Positions 33,704 through 43,006 are shown, counted from the stretch's first letter. The stretch is 64,000 nucleotides of DNA from JAMHWF01 sp048500255 (GCA_048500255.1 JASNYH010000001.1:930001-994000); one strand, 5' to 3'. Numbers and translations are program-made. Notes: a model not told the origin generated them from the sequence alone.

Positions 33704-35368
33704 TCAGAACGTGCGGCGCAGCACGAACGACACGTAGTTGCGGTCGGCCAGCGCCTGCTTGAACGAGCGGTGGCCGCCTTCGATGAACGGGCCCGCTTCG
33801 CCGAGGAAGTGCGTGTAGTTCAGGCCGAAGCGCCAGACGTCGAGGTACGAGCCGTTGAGCCCGATGCTCAGGTCGCCCGTGCCCTTGCCGAGAAAGGGGC
33901 CGACCACCGACGAGTTGCCGTCGAGGCCCCAGCCCAGGCCGATCGGCACCGACAGGTCGACGCCCGGCATGACCTGGCGGTACTTGGGCTCGAACACCAT
34001 GCGGATGTTGGTCGCGTCGCGCGTCGCGTTCGGATTCATCGCGCCGGGGTTCTTGTCGATCGACAGCCGCCGGTTCCACGCGATCTCGCCGACGAAGTCG
34101 ATCTCGCGGGCGAGCCAGTTCGGCCCCAGACTCGCGATCCACGACACCTGCGCGTGCGCCGACTTGCCCACCGCGTACAGCGGATTGCCGCTGTTGTCGG
34201 CGCCGGGCACGAAAACCTGCGCGTCGCTGTCGAACGGCGTGTTGGTGCGGATCGACGCCTCGCCGGCGAGGTTGACGCTGCCCACCGTCGTGCTGAAGCT
34301 CGCGCCGAAGGCGCGGATGCCCTCGTGGAACACCCACTGGTAGTCGCCGACCTGCATGCCGTTGGGCCCGACGATCGGCGCGCCGGCGAACGGCCGCAGG
34401 TAGAGCTGCGGTCCGTGGTCGTTCCACTGCACCGCATAGACGCCGTAATCGACGTCGCCATGATGAAAGCGCAGTTGCACGCCGCCCTGCCCGCTCTTCT
34501 TGGCCTCCCAGTCGGCCGTGCGGCCGAAGTAGACGTTGCCCGGCGGGGCGTGGCCGACGATCAGGCGTTCGCCGCCGGCGGCGATCGAGTCCATCATCGA
34601 AAAATAGCTGCCCGAGCCCGGAAGCCGGTCGCCCTGCCAGTCGAGCTTGTAGTAGGCGCCGAACATCACGTCGGGCGTGAGCTGGATCTGCCCCGAGATC
34701 TGGTTGACCGGCCGCATGAACTCCTTGAACTGCGAGTTCGGCACGGTGGCGGCCTTGACGACGTCGATCGGCGCCTGCGCCGCGGCGATGCCGTTGGCGC
34801 CGAGCATGAAGCTCTCGCCGTAGAGCAGCGTGTGCTTGCCCAGGCGCAGCGTCGTCGGCATGCCGCCCGGCCTGAAGCGGCCGAACACGAAGGCGTCGAG
34901 GATCTCGGCGTCGCCGCCGTGCAGCTTGCGCGTGGCGTCGGTGAACGCGTTGTACGGCACCGAGACGGGGTTCGACGTGCCGGGCGAGTCGTTGGCGTTG
35001 TGGTCGCGCCGGTAGACGCTGTCGAACCAGCCGGTGGCCGACACGCGCACGCCGAACTCCTTGTAGGCGACGTCGAGCTCGCTCAGCACGTCGAAGCGGT
35101 TCGAGATCAGGCCGCGGCTGAAGTTGCGGCTGCCGTCGTCGGTGTTCGGGAAGTAGCCCGGCGACGTGGTGTCGTAGTTCGGCCCTGAGACGATCGCGGG
35201 CGACCTGTCCTTGACGCGGAACGCATTGCTGTACTTCAGCGTCGTGTCCCAAAGCACCTTCAGGTCGGGGTTGGCGGTCTGCACCTCGAACGCCACCGCC
35301 GGCGCGGCGATGATCGCCAGCGCGGCCGCGGCGACGGCTGCCCGCCGGCGCGGATCGGTCTGCTGCAT
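33704..35368 (-). CDS. DUF1302 family outer-membrane beta-barrel protein
   Basis: The 554-residue protein has a signal peptide (AAVAAAALAIIAAPAVA/FE), a GAGGAGA ribosome site, and the DUF1302 opening FEVQTANPDLKVLWDTTLKYS. It ends with RNYVSFVLRRTF, a C-terminal Phe typical of outer-membrane barrels, and alternates aromatic-rich strands throughout. Members are thought to be porins for hydrophobic or aromatic compounds. It heads the minus-strand operon, followed by DUF1329, YCF48-like and RND genes. Its promoter region is shared with the divergent EthD-like gene. Confidence 0.9.
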   Translation of the reverse strand: MQQTDPRRRAAVAAAALAIIAAPAVAFEVQTANPDLKVLWDTTLKYSNAFRVKDRSPAIVSGPNYDTTSPGYFPNTDDGSRNFSRGLISNRFDVLSELDVAYKEFGVRVSATGWFDSVYRRDHNANDSPGTSNPVSVPYNAFTDATRKLHGGDAEILDAFVFGRFRPGGMPTTLRLGKHTLLYGESFMLGANGIAAAQAPIDVVKAATVPNSQFKEFMRPVNQISGQIQLTPDVMFGAYYKLDWQGDRLPGSGSYFSMMDSIAAGGERLIVGHAPPGNVYFGRTADWEAKKSGQGGVQLRFHHGDVDYGVYAVQWNDHGPQLYLRPFAGAPIVGPNGMQVGDYQWVFHEGIRAFGASFSTTVGSVNLAGEASIRTNTPFDSDAQVFVPGADNSGNPLYAVGKSAHAQVSWIASLGPNWLAREIDFVGEIAWNRRLSIDKNPGAMNPNATRDATNIRMVFEPKYRQVMPGVDLSVPIGLGWGLDGNSSVVGPFLGKGTGDLSIGLNGSYLDVWRFGLNYTHFLGEAGPFIEGGHRSFKQALADRNYVSFVLRRTF

Positions 35369-35420
35369 TCCTGTCTCCTCGTAGGTTTGTCGTATGCGGA
35401 AAGCGCCGCCATCGTAGGAA

Positions 35421-35438
35421 CGCCGGCGCGCGCCGGCG
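35421..35438. promoter_or_regulatory. 18-bp GC palindrome in the divergent promoter region
   Basis: CGCCGGCG occurs twice around CG, giving a perfect 18-bp palindrome at the middle of the 155-bp gap between the DUF1302 gene (minus) and the EthD-like gene (plus). It is close to an imperfect GGGAAATTCC dyad at 35442-35451. In such GC-rich DNA a GC-only palindrome has weak weight. It could be a divergent operator. Confidence 0.3.
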
Positions 35439-35523
35439 AATGGGAAATTCCGATGCGGTCCATCGCGACAACCGATTCGTCCGCTGCGCAGCGCGCCGCT
35501 AGGCTCGCGCGCCGGAGGCGCCC

Positions 35524-36312
35524 ATGACGACGATGACCAAGCTGGTCGTGCTGCACCACCTTCCCGACAACAACGACCGGCCCGCGCTCGAACGCTGGTT
35601 CCGCCGCCAGCACTGCCCCGAGGTGCTGGCGCAGGCGCCGTGGATGACGCGCTACGTGATGTATCGCGCGCAGCCCGCGCCGCCGGGCGCCGAGGCGTAC
35701 GGCATCTACAACTACCGCGTGCACGAGAACTGGGTGCGCGCGGCCGACGAGCGGCGCGGCGTGAAGGGGCTGCTGTCGATGACGCCGCAGCCCGGCGACA
35801 TGGACGTCGTGCTGCTGAACGTGCCTGCCGAGCCGACCGACGACTTCAAGGGCGCCGAGCTGCGCCCCGACGACAGCACGATCCTGCGCTGGCTCGTCGT
35901 GCTGAGCTGGCCCGACGGCGTGCCCGAAGACGAGGCCGACGACTGGTATCTGCGAGTGCACGCGCCCGAAACCTGCCGCCAGCCCGGGCTGATCCGCTAC
36001 TTCAGCCACAAGGCGCTGCCGCCGCAAGCCGCGGCGCCGATCCCGATGTCGTCGGCGCAGCGCCCGTTCATGACGCGCGTGCCGCCGCTGTTCGGCCGGC
36101 GCTGGCATCGTCTGAGCGAGCTCTGGTACGCCAACGACGCCGGCTGGGTCGACTCCGTGCTGGCGAACCCGCCGCGCTACACGCCGCCGCCGTGGGCCGC
36201 GCCGACGGCGACGTATCCGTTCCTGGCGCCGGGCCGCGAGTTCGTCTCGACCTTCCTGCTCGAGCACTGGGACCACGACCTGATGCGCGACGGCGAGCGG
36301 CGGGTGTTCTGA
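35524..36312 (+). CDS. EthD-like dimeric alpha/beta-barrel protein
   Basis: The 262-residue protein opens with a ferredoxin-like fold pattern (TKLVVLHHLPDNNDRPALER, WFRRQHCPEV) and repeats a similar unit after residue about 120 (LRWLVVLSWPDGVPEDEA, DDWYLRVHAPETCR). This resembles EthD-type proteins with two tandem domains. The protein starts at ATG 35524, first gene of the plus arm and divergent from the DUF1302 operon. A catalytic role in modifying an aromatic intermediate is possible, by analogy with other EthD proteins. I see no signal peptide. Confidence 0.65.
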   Translation: MTTMTKLVVLHHLPDNNDRPALERWFRRQHCPEVLAQAPWMTRYVMYRAQPAPPGAEAYGIYNYRVHENWVRAADERRGVKGLLSMTPQPGDMDVVLLNVPAEPTDDFKGAELRPDDSTILRWLVVLSWPDGVPEDEADDWYLRVHAPETCRQPGLIRYFSHKALPPQAAAPIPMSSAQRPFMTRVPPLFGRRWHRLSELWYANDAGWVDSVLANPPRYTPPPWAAPTATYPFLAPGREFVSTFLLEHWDHDLMRDGERRVF

Positions 36313-36455
36313 CGGAGTCGAGCACGCCACCGCCGTTGCGACGACACTCGCGATCCGACATGACATTGCGCGACGCGATGCGAGACATCGCTACAAACGA
36401 TTTCATCTCGACCCGCACGCTGGCTAACCTGCCCGGCCAACTTGCACCACGACCC

Positions 36456-36878
36456 ATGGACCGCGACCGCTTCGACGATTACATCCGCCGCTTCAACGCC
36501 GAGGACCCGAGCGCCTTCGACGAGTACCTCGCGCCCGACGTGCGCGTGCTCAACGGCGGGCTGTTGCTCGCGGGCGTCGACGCGATGAAGGCGCACTACG
36601 CGAAGATCTGGTCGACCTTCTTCGAAGTCGTCCATGTCGAACGCTTCGTCTCGGACGAGCACAGCCTGGCCGTGCAGATGTGGACGCACTTCAGCGCGCG
36701 GCGCGACGACGCCGCGTCGACTTTCGGCGCCGTACGCAGCGGCGACCGCTTCGACTTCCGCGGCGTCGTGATGTATCGCATCGAGCGCGAGCGCTTCGCC
36801 GAGATCCGCGTCGCGTACAACAGCTTCACGCGCAGCGACGCCGACGGGCGCGTGCTGCAGCTGGGCATCCCGCACTGA
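36456..36878 (+). CDS. SnoaL-like (NTF2-fold) protein
   Basis: I chose ATG 36456 (MDRDRFDDYIRRFNAED), where the SnoaL fold begins; an in-frame ATG at 36360 would add 32 residues with no recognised pattern and neither start has a clear ribosome site. The 140-residue product shows YIRRFNAEDPSAFDEYLAPDV, AMKAHYAKIWSTFFE and a closing ERERFAEIRVAYNSF, as in SnoaL-like polyketide cyclases or limonene-epoxide-hydrolase-like proteins. The 143-bp region before it contains AT-richer DNA near 36405-36420 and could carry a promoter. It is the plus-arm counterpart of the SnoaL-like gene at 22392. Confidence 0.68.
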   Translation: MDRDRFDDYIRRFNAEDPSAFDEYLAPDVRVLNGGLLLAGVDAMKAHYAKIWSTFFEVVHVERFVSDEHSLAVQMWTHFSARRDDAASTFGAVRSGDRFDFRGVVMYRIERERFAEIRVAYNSFTRSDADGRVLQLGIPH

Positions 36879-36910
36879 CGGCTGCGGGCAACGAGGAGAC
36901 ATCCGACGAC

Positions 36911-38830
36911 ATGGCCACCACCGACTACGACATCGTCGTCATGGGCGCCGGCCACAACGGCCTGGTCGCCGCGGCCTACCTCGCCAAGGCCGGCAAGAAG
37001 GTGCTCGTGCTCGAGCGCAAGTCCTACCCCGGCGGCGGCGTCGTGACGCGCGAGCTCAACACGCCGGGCTACCGGCACGACGAGCACTCGAGCGTGCACA
37101 TCATGATCCAGGGCAACCCGATGCTGCGCGCCGACGAGCTCGGGCTGCTGTCGCGCCACGGGCTCGAGTACCACTACTCGCCGGTGCCGCACGCGACGAT
37201 CTTTCCCGACCAGTCGGTGCTCTACACCTACAAGGACATCGACAAGACCTGCGAGTCCTTCGCGCGCGTTTCGCCGCGCGACGCCGAAACCTACCGCAGC
37301 TTCGTGCGCACCAGCCAGCAGATGCTGCAGGTGTTCATGCCGGGCCTCTATGCCCCGCCGCCGCCGCTGGGCGAGCTCGTCGCCATGCTCGACCGCAGCG
37401 ACGAGGGCCGGCTCATGCTCGACTACATGAACCGCGACTGCCTCGACCTGGTGAACCGGCTGTACGAGCACGACAAGATCAAGATCCACCTGCTGCGCCT
37501 GGTCAGCGAGAACCTGCAGGCGCCCAGCGAGCTGGGCACCGGCATGGGCGTGCTGCTGATGCCCGGCATCATCCACACCTACGGCGTGTCGCAGCCGGTG
37601 GGCGGCAGCGGCAAGCTCACCGACGCGCTGGTGCGCTGCCTCGCGTCGCACGGCGGCCAGCTGCGCTGCAACGCCGAGGTCGCGCGCATCGTCGTGCAGG
37701 ACGGGCGCGCCACGGGCGTCGAGCTCTCGGACGGCGAGCGCATCCTCGCGCGCGACGGCGTGATCGGCGCGATCCACCCGCACGTCGTGCGCAGGTTCGT
37801 CGCGGGCGTGCCCGAGCCGGTACTGCAGCGCGCCGAGCGCGCCACGCTGGCGCCGTTCTCGATCATGGTCAGCCACTACGACCTGAAGGAGAACTGCCGC
37901 TACCACGCCGGCGAGGAAGTCGGCTACGCGACGATGCTCGAGTTCATGGCCACCGACCGGCTCGACGAGATGCTGGCCGACTTCGACGACTTGAAGCGCG
38001 GCCTGATCACGGAGCGGCGCCTGTGCGCCGGCGGCGACGAGAGCATCGGCGACCCGTCGCGCGTGCCGCCGGGCAAGGGCATGTTCCACGGCATCACCTT
38101 CGCGCCCTACGACGTGAAGGACCCGCGCTGGGCCGGCCGCGGCTGGGACGACATCAAGGAGGAGATCGGCGACCTGTCGCTGGCGCACTACCGCAGGTTC
38201 GTCTCCAATCTCACGGCCGACAACATCGTCGCGCGATCGATCGTCAGCCCGCTCGACCACGAGCGCAACAGCCCGAACAGCATGGTGCGCGGCGACCTGC
38301 ACGGCGTGGCGCCCTACTTCTACCAGAGCGCCGGCCACCGGCCGACGCCCGACCTCGGCCAGTACACGGTGCCGGGCGTCGAGCGGCTGTATCTCGCGGG
38401 GCCGTTCCAGCACCCCGGCGGCGGCGTCTACGGCGCCGGCCGTGCGACGGCGATGAAGATGTTCGACCAGCTCGGCATGGACTTCGCGTCCGTCACCGGC
38501 GGCGTGCGTCAGGATCTCGGCGTGCCGGCGACGAAGGCGGCGGCGGCCTCTGCCGTGGCCGCGCGCGACGACGGCCTCGTGCTGCGCGGCCCGGCCGACG
38601 AGGAGCTGATGCGCGTCGACGCGCTCGAGCGCGACGGCGACGAGCTCGTCATCAAGGGCCGCAGCTTCGGCACGATGCCGATGCATGCGCGGCTCGACGC
38701 CGCGTCGGCACGCGCCGGGCTGAAGATGCTCGGCCTCGCCAAGCTGGCCTTCCTCGCCAGCCTGCCGTTCCGGCGCACGAAGCGCGACGCCGACGGCGCC
38801 GCCGCATCCAACGAAAGGCCGCAGCCATGA
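36911..38830 (+). CDS. FAD-dependent oxidoreductase, phytoene-desaturase-like
   Basis: The 639-residue protein starts at ATG 36911 after a GAGGAGA site. The N-terminus is the dinucleotide fold DIVVMGAGHNGLVAAAYLAK, followed by LERKSYPGGGVVTRELNTPG. The C-terminal FAD contact is RLYLAGPFQHPGGGVYGAG near residue 497. This is the layout of phytoene-desaturase/amine-oxidase-type flavoproteins. A C-terminal region of about 110 residues after the flavin site is an addition. It may dehydrogenate a cyclic intermediate; no carotenoid gene is present. The stop overlaps the SDR start. Confidence 0.82.
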   Translation: MATTDYDIVVMGAGHNGLVAAAYLAKAGKKVLVLERKSYPGGGVVTRELNTPGYRHDEHSSVHIMIQGNPMLRADELGLLSRHGLEYHYSPVPHATIFPDQSVLYTYKDIDKTCESFARVSPRDAETYRSFVRTSQQMLQVFMPGLYAPPPPLGELVAMLDRSDEGRLMLDYMNRDCLDLVNRLYEHDKIKIHLLRLVSENLQAPSELGTGMGVLLMPGIIHTYGVSQPVGGSGKLTDALVRCLASHGGQLRCNAEVARIVVQDGRATGVELSDGERILARDGVIGAIHPHVVRRFVAGVPEPVLQRAERATLAPFSIMVSHYDLKENCRYHAGEEVGYATMLEFMATDRLDEMLADFDDLKRGLITERRLCAGGDESIGDPSRVPPGKGMFHGITFAPYDVKDPRWAGRGWDDIKEEIGDLSLAHYRRFVSNLTADNIVARSIVSPLDHERNSPNSMVRGDLHGVAPYFYQSAGHRPTPDLGQYTVPGVERLYLAGPFQHPGGGVYGAGRATAMKMFDQLGMDFASVTGGVRQDLGVPATKAAAASAVAARDDGLVLRGPADEELMRVDALERDGDELVIKGRSFGTMPMHARLDAASARAGLKMLGLAKLAFLASLPFRRTKRDADGAAASNERPQP

Positions 38831-39570
38831 TCGATGACGCCGGACACCGCATCGCACTGGTGACGGGCGCCGCGCGCGGCCTCGGCCAGGCCTTCGCCGA
38901 GCGGCTGGCGCAGGACGGCTGCCGCCTCGTGCTCGTCGATCTGCTCGACTGCGCCGAGACGCTGGCGCTGGTGCGGCGCGCCGGCGTGGTCGGGCGCAGC
39001 ATCGTCTGCGACCTCGCCGAGCCACGGCAGATCGAGGCGCTCGTGCGCGACGTGCTCTCGCGCGAAGGCGGCGTCGACATCCTCGTCAACAACGCCGCCT
39101 ACCAGCCGCCGGTGCCGTGGGACCGGCTCGACGCGGCGACGCTGCGTCGCATGCTCGCCGTCAACACGGAAGCCTCGTTCCTGCTTGCACAGGCCTTCGC
39201 GCACGGCATGGTCGAACGCGGCTGGGGTCGCATCGTCAACCTGGCGTCGAGCTCGGCGTGGTCGCCGCCGCCCGCCTTCGCGGGCTACATCACGACGAAG
39301 ATGGCCAACGTCGGCTTGACGCGCGCGCTGGCGCGAGAGCTCGGCGAGCACGGCATCACGGTCAACGCGATCGCGCCGGGGCTGACGCGCACCGACGCCG
39401 CCGCGGCCGACGTGCCGGACTGGATCTGGGAGCGCGTGCGCGAGCAGCAGCTCATTCCACGCAGCGGCGAGCCGCGCGATCTGGTGGGCGCGCTGTCGTT
39501 CCTGTGCTCCGACGACGCCGCCTTCATCACCGGCCAGACGTACCATGTCGACGGCGGCGCCGTTCTGTGA
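38827..39570 (+). CDS. Short-chain dehydrogenase/reductase (SDR)
   Basis: The 247-residue protein is a classical SDR: TGAARGLGQAFAE cofactor motif near residue 14, an acidic LVLVDLLD turn that favours NAD(H), VNNAAYQPP, catalytic Ser in NLASSSAWS, and YITTK as the YxxxK pair near 155. The C-terminus TGQTYHVDGGAVL is typical. Its ATG overlaps the flavoprotein stop, and the ThDP enzyme follows after 31 bp. It probably oxidises or reduces an alcohol/ketone intermediate of the same pathway. Confidence 0.92.
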   Translation: MIDDAGHRIALVTGAARGLGQAFAERLAQDGCRLVLVDLLDCAETLALVRRAGVVGRSIVCDLAEPRQIEALVRDVLSREGGVDILVNNAAYQPPVPWDRLDAATLRRMLAVNTEASFLLAQAFAHGMVERGWGRIVNLASSSAWSPPPAFAGYITTKMANVGLTRALARELGEHGITVNAIAPGLTRTDAAAADVPDWIWERVREQQLIPRSGEPRDLVGALSFLCSDDAAFITGQTYHVDGGAVL

Positions 39571-39601
39571 AGCGCCTCCGCCCCGCAGCATTGGAGACAC
39601 G

Positions 39602-41242
39602 ATGACGCAAAGACTCACCGGCGGCGAAGCCATCGTCGACGCCCTGCAGCGCCACGGTGTGCGGCACGTGTTCGGCATCCCCGGGGTGCAGACCTACGGC
39701 CTGTTCGACGCGTTGCAGCGCGCGGGCGATCGCATCCGCACGATCGGCGCGCGCCACGAGCAGACCGCCGCCTACATGGCCTTCGGCTACGCCAAGTCGT
39801 CGGGGCGCGAAGGCGTGTATTCAGTCGTGCCGGGCCCGGGCGTGCTCAACACCGCCGCCGCGCTGTGCTCGGCCTACGGCGCGAGCGCGCCGGTGCTGTG
39901 CGTCACGGGCCAGGTGCCGTCGGAGTTCATCGGCCGGGGCCTGGGCCACCTGCACGAGCTGCCCGACCAGCTCGGCACGCTGCGCACGATCGTCAAGTGG
40001 GCGGCGCGCATCGCGCACCCGGCCGAGGCACCGCGCCTCGTCGCCGACGCCTTTGCCCAGATGCGCACCGGCCGCCCGCAGCCCGTCGCGCTCGAGATGC
40101 CGTGGGAGGTGTTCTCGCAGCCCGCGCCGGTGCAGCCGATCGACCCGCCTGCCGCGTACCCGAAGCCCGCACCCGACGCCGAAGCGATCGCGCGCGCCGC
40201 CGAGCTGCTGGCCGGGGCGCGCAATCCGATGATCATGACGGGCAGCGGCGCGCAGCACGCCGCCGCCGAGGTGCGCGCGCTGGCCGAGCTGCTGCAGGCG
40301 CCGGCCGTGCCGTGGCGCGGCGGGCGCGGCGTCGTCGCCGAGGACACGCCGCTGGGCCTGACCTGCGCGTCGGGCTTCCAGCGCTGGGCCGAGACGGACG
40401 TCGTCGTCGGCATCGGCTCGCGCCTGGAGCTGCAGTGGTCGCGCTGGCCGGCGCCGGCGCGCGGCCTGCCGCGGCTCGTGCTGATCGACATCGACCCGGC
40501 GCAGCTGGCGCGGCTGCGCCCGCAGGTGGGCATCGTCGCCGACGCGCGCGACGCCGCCGCGGCGCTCGTGGCCGAGTTGCAGCGGCGCGGCCACCGCTCA
40601 GCGTCGCGCCACGACGAGTTCGAGGCGCTCAAGCGCCGCATGGCCGAGACGACGCAGGACATCCGCCCGCACCTCGGCTACCTCGGCGCGATCCGCGCCG
40701 CGCTGCCGCGCGACGGCTTCTTCGTCGAGGAGATCTGCCAGACGGGCTTCAGCTCCTACTTCGGCTTCCCGGTCTACGAGCCGCGCAGCTTCGTGACCTG
40801 CGGCTACCAGGGCACGCTCGGCTTCGGCTACCCGACGGCGCTGGGCGTGAAGGTCGCCAACCCCGACAAGGCCGTCGTGTCGATCGCCGGCGACGGCGGC
40901 TTCATGTTCGGCGTGCAGGAGCTGGCGACCGCGGTGCAGTACGGCATCAACGTGGTCTCGATCGTGTTCGACAACGGCGCCTTCGGCAACGTGATGCGCG
41001 ACCAGGAGCAGCGCTTCGGCGGGCGCGTCATCGGCTCCGAGCTGCGCAACCCCGACTTCGTCAAGCTCGCCGAGAGCTTCGGCATGACGGGCTGGCGCGC
41101 GCACTCGGCGGCCGAGCTCGGCGCGCTGACCAAGAGGGCGATCGAGCTCGACCGGCCGGTGCTGATCCACGTGCCCGTCGACCGCGCGGCCGAGGTGTCG
41201 CCCTGGAAGTACCTGATGCCGGCGCCGCCGAAGAGCGGCTGA
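39602..41242 (+). CDS. Thiamine-diphosphate-dependent enzyme (acetolactate synthase-like)
   Basis: The 546-residue product starts at ATG 39602 with GGAG nearby. ThDP marks are the catalytic Glu in IGARHEQTAAYMAFGYA (about residue 51) and the GDG motif in SIAGDGGFMFG, followed by VFDNGAFGNV. The three-domain layout matches the acetolactate synthase/benzoylformate decarboxylase/oxalyl-CoA decarboxylase superfamily; no partner regulatory subunit is adjacent, so a true acetolactate synthase is unlikely. A decarboxylase or carboligase acting on an alpha-keto acid in the catabolic pathway is more probable. It is the last gene of the plus arm. Confidence 0.85.
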   Translation: MTQRLTGGEAIVDALQRHGVRHVFGIPGVQTYGLFDALQRAGDRIRTIGARHEQTAAYMAFGYAKSSGREGVYSVVPGPGVLNTAAALCSAYGASAPVLCVTGQVPSEFIGRGLGHLHELPDQLGTLRTIVKWAARIAHPAEAPRLVADAFAQMRTGRPQPVALEMPWEVFSQPAPVQPIDPPAAYPKPAPDAEAIARAAELLAGARNPMIMTGSGAQHAAAEVRALAELLQAPAVPWRGGRGVVAEDTPLGLTCASGFQRWAETDVVVGIGSRLELQWSRWPAPARGLPRLVLIDIDPAQLARLRPQVGIVADARDAAAALVAELQRRGHRSASRHDEFEALKRRMAETTQDIRPHLGYLGAIRAALPRDGFFVEEICQTGFSSYFGFPVYEPRSFVTCGYQGTLGFGYPTALGVKVANPDKAVVSIAGDGGFMFGVQELATAVQYGINVVSIVFDNGAFGNVMRDQEQRFGGRVIGSELRNPDFVKLAESFGMTGWRAHSAAELGALTKRAIELDRPVLIHVPVDRAAEVSPWKYLMPAPPKSG

Positions 41243-41264
41243 ACCGAACGCTCCCGGGGCGGCG

Positions 41265-42824
41265 TCAGGCCGCTGCCGGCGCGCCCGTCCTGAACACCGC
41301 CACCTGATCCGTGAGCCGCTGCGCCTGCTGCTGCAGCGACGCCGCGGCGGCCGACGACTCCTCGACCAGCGCGGCGTTCTGCTGCGTCATCTGATCGATC
41401 GTCGCCATCGCCTGGTTGACGACGCGGATGCCGTCGCGCTGCTCGACGGAGGCGTGGGCCAGCTCGCCGATCAGCGTCGAGACCTGGCGCACGCCGTCGA
41501 CGATCTGCCGCATCGCGTCGCGCGCCTGCGCGACCTGCGCGGCGCCGGCGTCGACGGCGTCGACCGAGCCGTCGATCAGCGACTTGATCTGCTTGGCGGC
41601 GTCGGCCGAGCGCTGCGCCAGCGTGCGCACTTCGGCCGCCACGACGGCGAAGCCGCGGCCCTGCTCGCCGGCACGCGCGGCCTCGACGGCGGCATTGAGC
41701 GCGAGGATGTTGGTCTGGAACGCGATGCCGTCGATGACGCCGATGATGTCGGCGATCTTCGTCGACGAGCCGGCGATGCGGTCCATGCTCTCGACGACCT
41801 TGCCGACGATGTCGCCGCCGCGGCTGGCGGCGCCGGCGGCCGACTCGGCGAGCTGGCTGGCCTGGCGCGCGACGTCGGCCGACTGCGTCACCGTGCCCGT
41901 CAGCTCCTCGAGGCTGGACGCCGTCTCCTGCAGGTTGGAGGCCGTCTTCTCGGTGCGCATCGACAGATCCTGGTTGCCGCTGGCGATCTGCGTCGACGCC
42001 ACCGACACCGAGCCGACGCCCTCGCGCACCTCGGCGACGAGGCCGCGCAGGCGCAGCGTCATCTGCGCGAGGCCGCGCATCAGGCGGCCGAGCTCGTCGC
42101 GGCGCGCGACCGTCGTCTCGTGACTCAGGTCGCCGGCGGCGACCGACTCGGCCAGCGCCACAGCGGCATGCAGCGGACGGTGGATCGAGCGCAGCAGGAT
42201 CGCCGCCCAGCCGATGCCGAGCGCGAACACCAGGCCCAGCGCCGCCATGCCGAGCGCGATCGTGCCGTCGATGTCGGCACGCGATGCGCGCGCGATGTCG
42301 TCGCGCTGCTTCACCTGCAGCTCGACGAGCGCGACCTGCGTCGCCTCGTAGCGCGCGACGGCGGGCAGGAACTCCTTGTCGAGGAAGGCCATCACGGCGG
42401 CCTGGTCGCCCGCCTTCTTCATCTCCTGCCCCTGCTTGACGAAGCCGAGCACGACGGTGCGCGCGGCGGCGATGGCTTCGAACGCCTGCTTGTCGGCGTC
42501 GGTCGTGGCCAGCGCCTGGATGCGCTTCTGCGTGGCGCTGCTCGCGCCGATGCCGGCCTTCAGGCGATCGCCGAAGAATTGCGCCACCTGCGGCTCGCCG
42601 CTCATCATCGAGCCCAGCGTGCGGTCGGTGTTGGTCTGGCTCATCGCGATCCACTGCGTGGTCAGCGTGATCAGCTCCTCGGCGCGCGCCGTGCGCTGCT
42701 GCGCCTGGACGTGGGCGCGGTCGACGCTGCGCTGCATCCACAGCCCGACGACGGCCATCGCGATCAGCAGCGCGCCGATCGATCCCCAGAGTTTCTTCGA
42801 CAGCGAGACGTCTTCCAGCTTCAT
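41265..42824 (-). CDS. Methyl-accepting chemotaxis protein (Tar-like)
   Basis: The start ATG 42824 gives 519 residues (MKLEDVSLSKKLW). TM1 is about 12-32 (LWGSIGALLIAMAVVGLW), a four-helix-bundle ligand domain spans about 33-190, TM2 is about 191-213 (IALGMAALGLVFALGIGW), then HAMP. The signalling tip is intact: FQTNILALNAAVEAARAGEQ and GRGFAVVAAEVRTLAQRSA. There is no C-terminal methylesterase-docking pentapeptide. The signal sensed is unknown; position beside catabolic and uptake genes suggests a substrate of this locus. It is convergent with the ThDP gene and divergent from the TonB receptor. Confidence 0.95.
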   Translation of the reverse strand: MKLEDVSLSKKLWGSIGALLIAMAVVGLWMQRSVDRAHVQAQQRTARAEELITLTTQWIAMSQTNTDRTLGSMMSGEPQVAQFFGDRLKAGIGASSATQKRIQALATTDADKQAFEAIAAARTVVLGFVKQGQEMKKAGDQAAVMAFLDKEFLPAVARYEATQVALVELQVKQRDDIARASRADIDGTIALGMAALGLVFALGIGWAAILLRSIHRPLHAAVALAESVAAGDLSHETTVARRDELGRLMRGLAQMTLRLRGLVAEVREGVGSVSVASTQIASGNQDLSMRTEKTASNLQETASSLEELTGTVTQSADVARQASQLAESAAGAASRGGDIVGKVVESMDRIAGSSTKIADIIGVIDGIAFQTNILALNAAVEAARAGEQGRGFAVVAAEVRTLAQRSADAAKQIKSLIDGSVDAVDAGAAQVAQARDAMRQIVDGVRQVSTLIGELAHASVEQRDGIRVVNQAMATIDQMTQQNAALVEESSAAAASLQQQAQRLTDQVAVFRTGAPAAA

Positions 42825-43006
42825 GTTGAACTGCTTCCATTGAACGACTGCGTGGGCCCGGCGCGTGCCGAGGCGCGCGGCGAACGAACCCGCGGGCGCC
42901 TTCGAGTGTCGGCACTTCGCCGCCGGCCTGAAGGGTGAATACAGGCATCGCGATGCGCTTTTTCGTGCGCCGAGCCGTGCAGCGCCGCTTTCCCTGCACA
43001 CGGACC

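Noticed and set aside
31161..35471. A minus-strand frame of about 1436 residues spanning YCF48, DUF1329 and DUF1302 genes
   Set aside because: It is Arg/Pro/Gly-rich shadow sequence in another frame of three well-supported genes with signal peptides and ribosome sites.
42897..43001. An upstream extension of the chemoreceptor start to 43001
   Set aside because: It would add about 59 Arg-rich residues before the membrane helix and run into the promoter region; the start at 42824 gives the normal short N-terminus.
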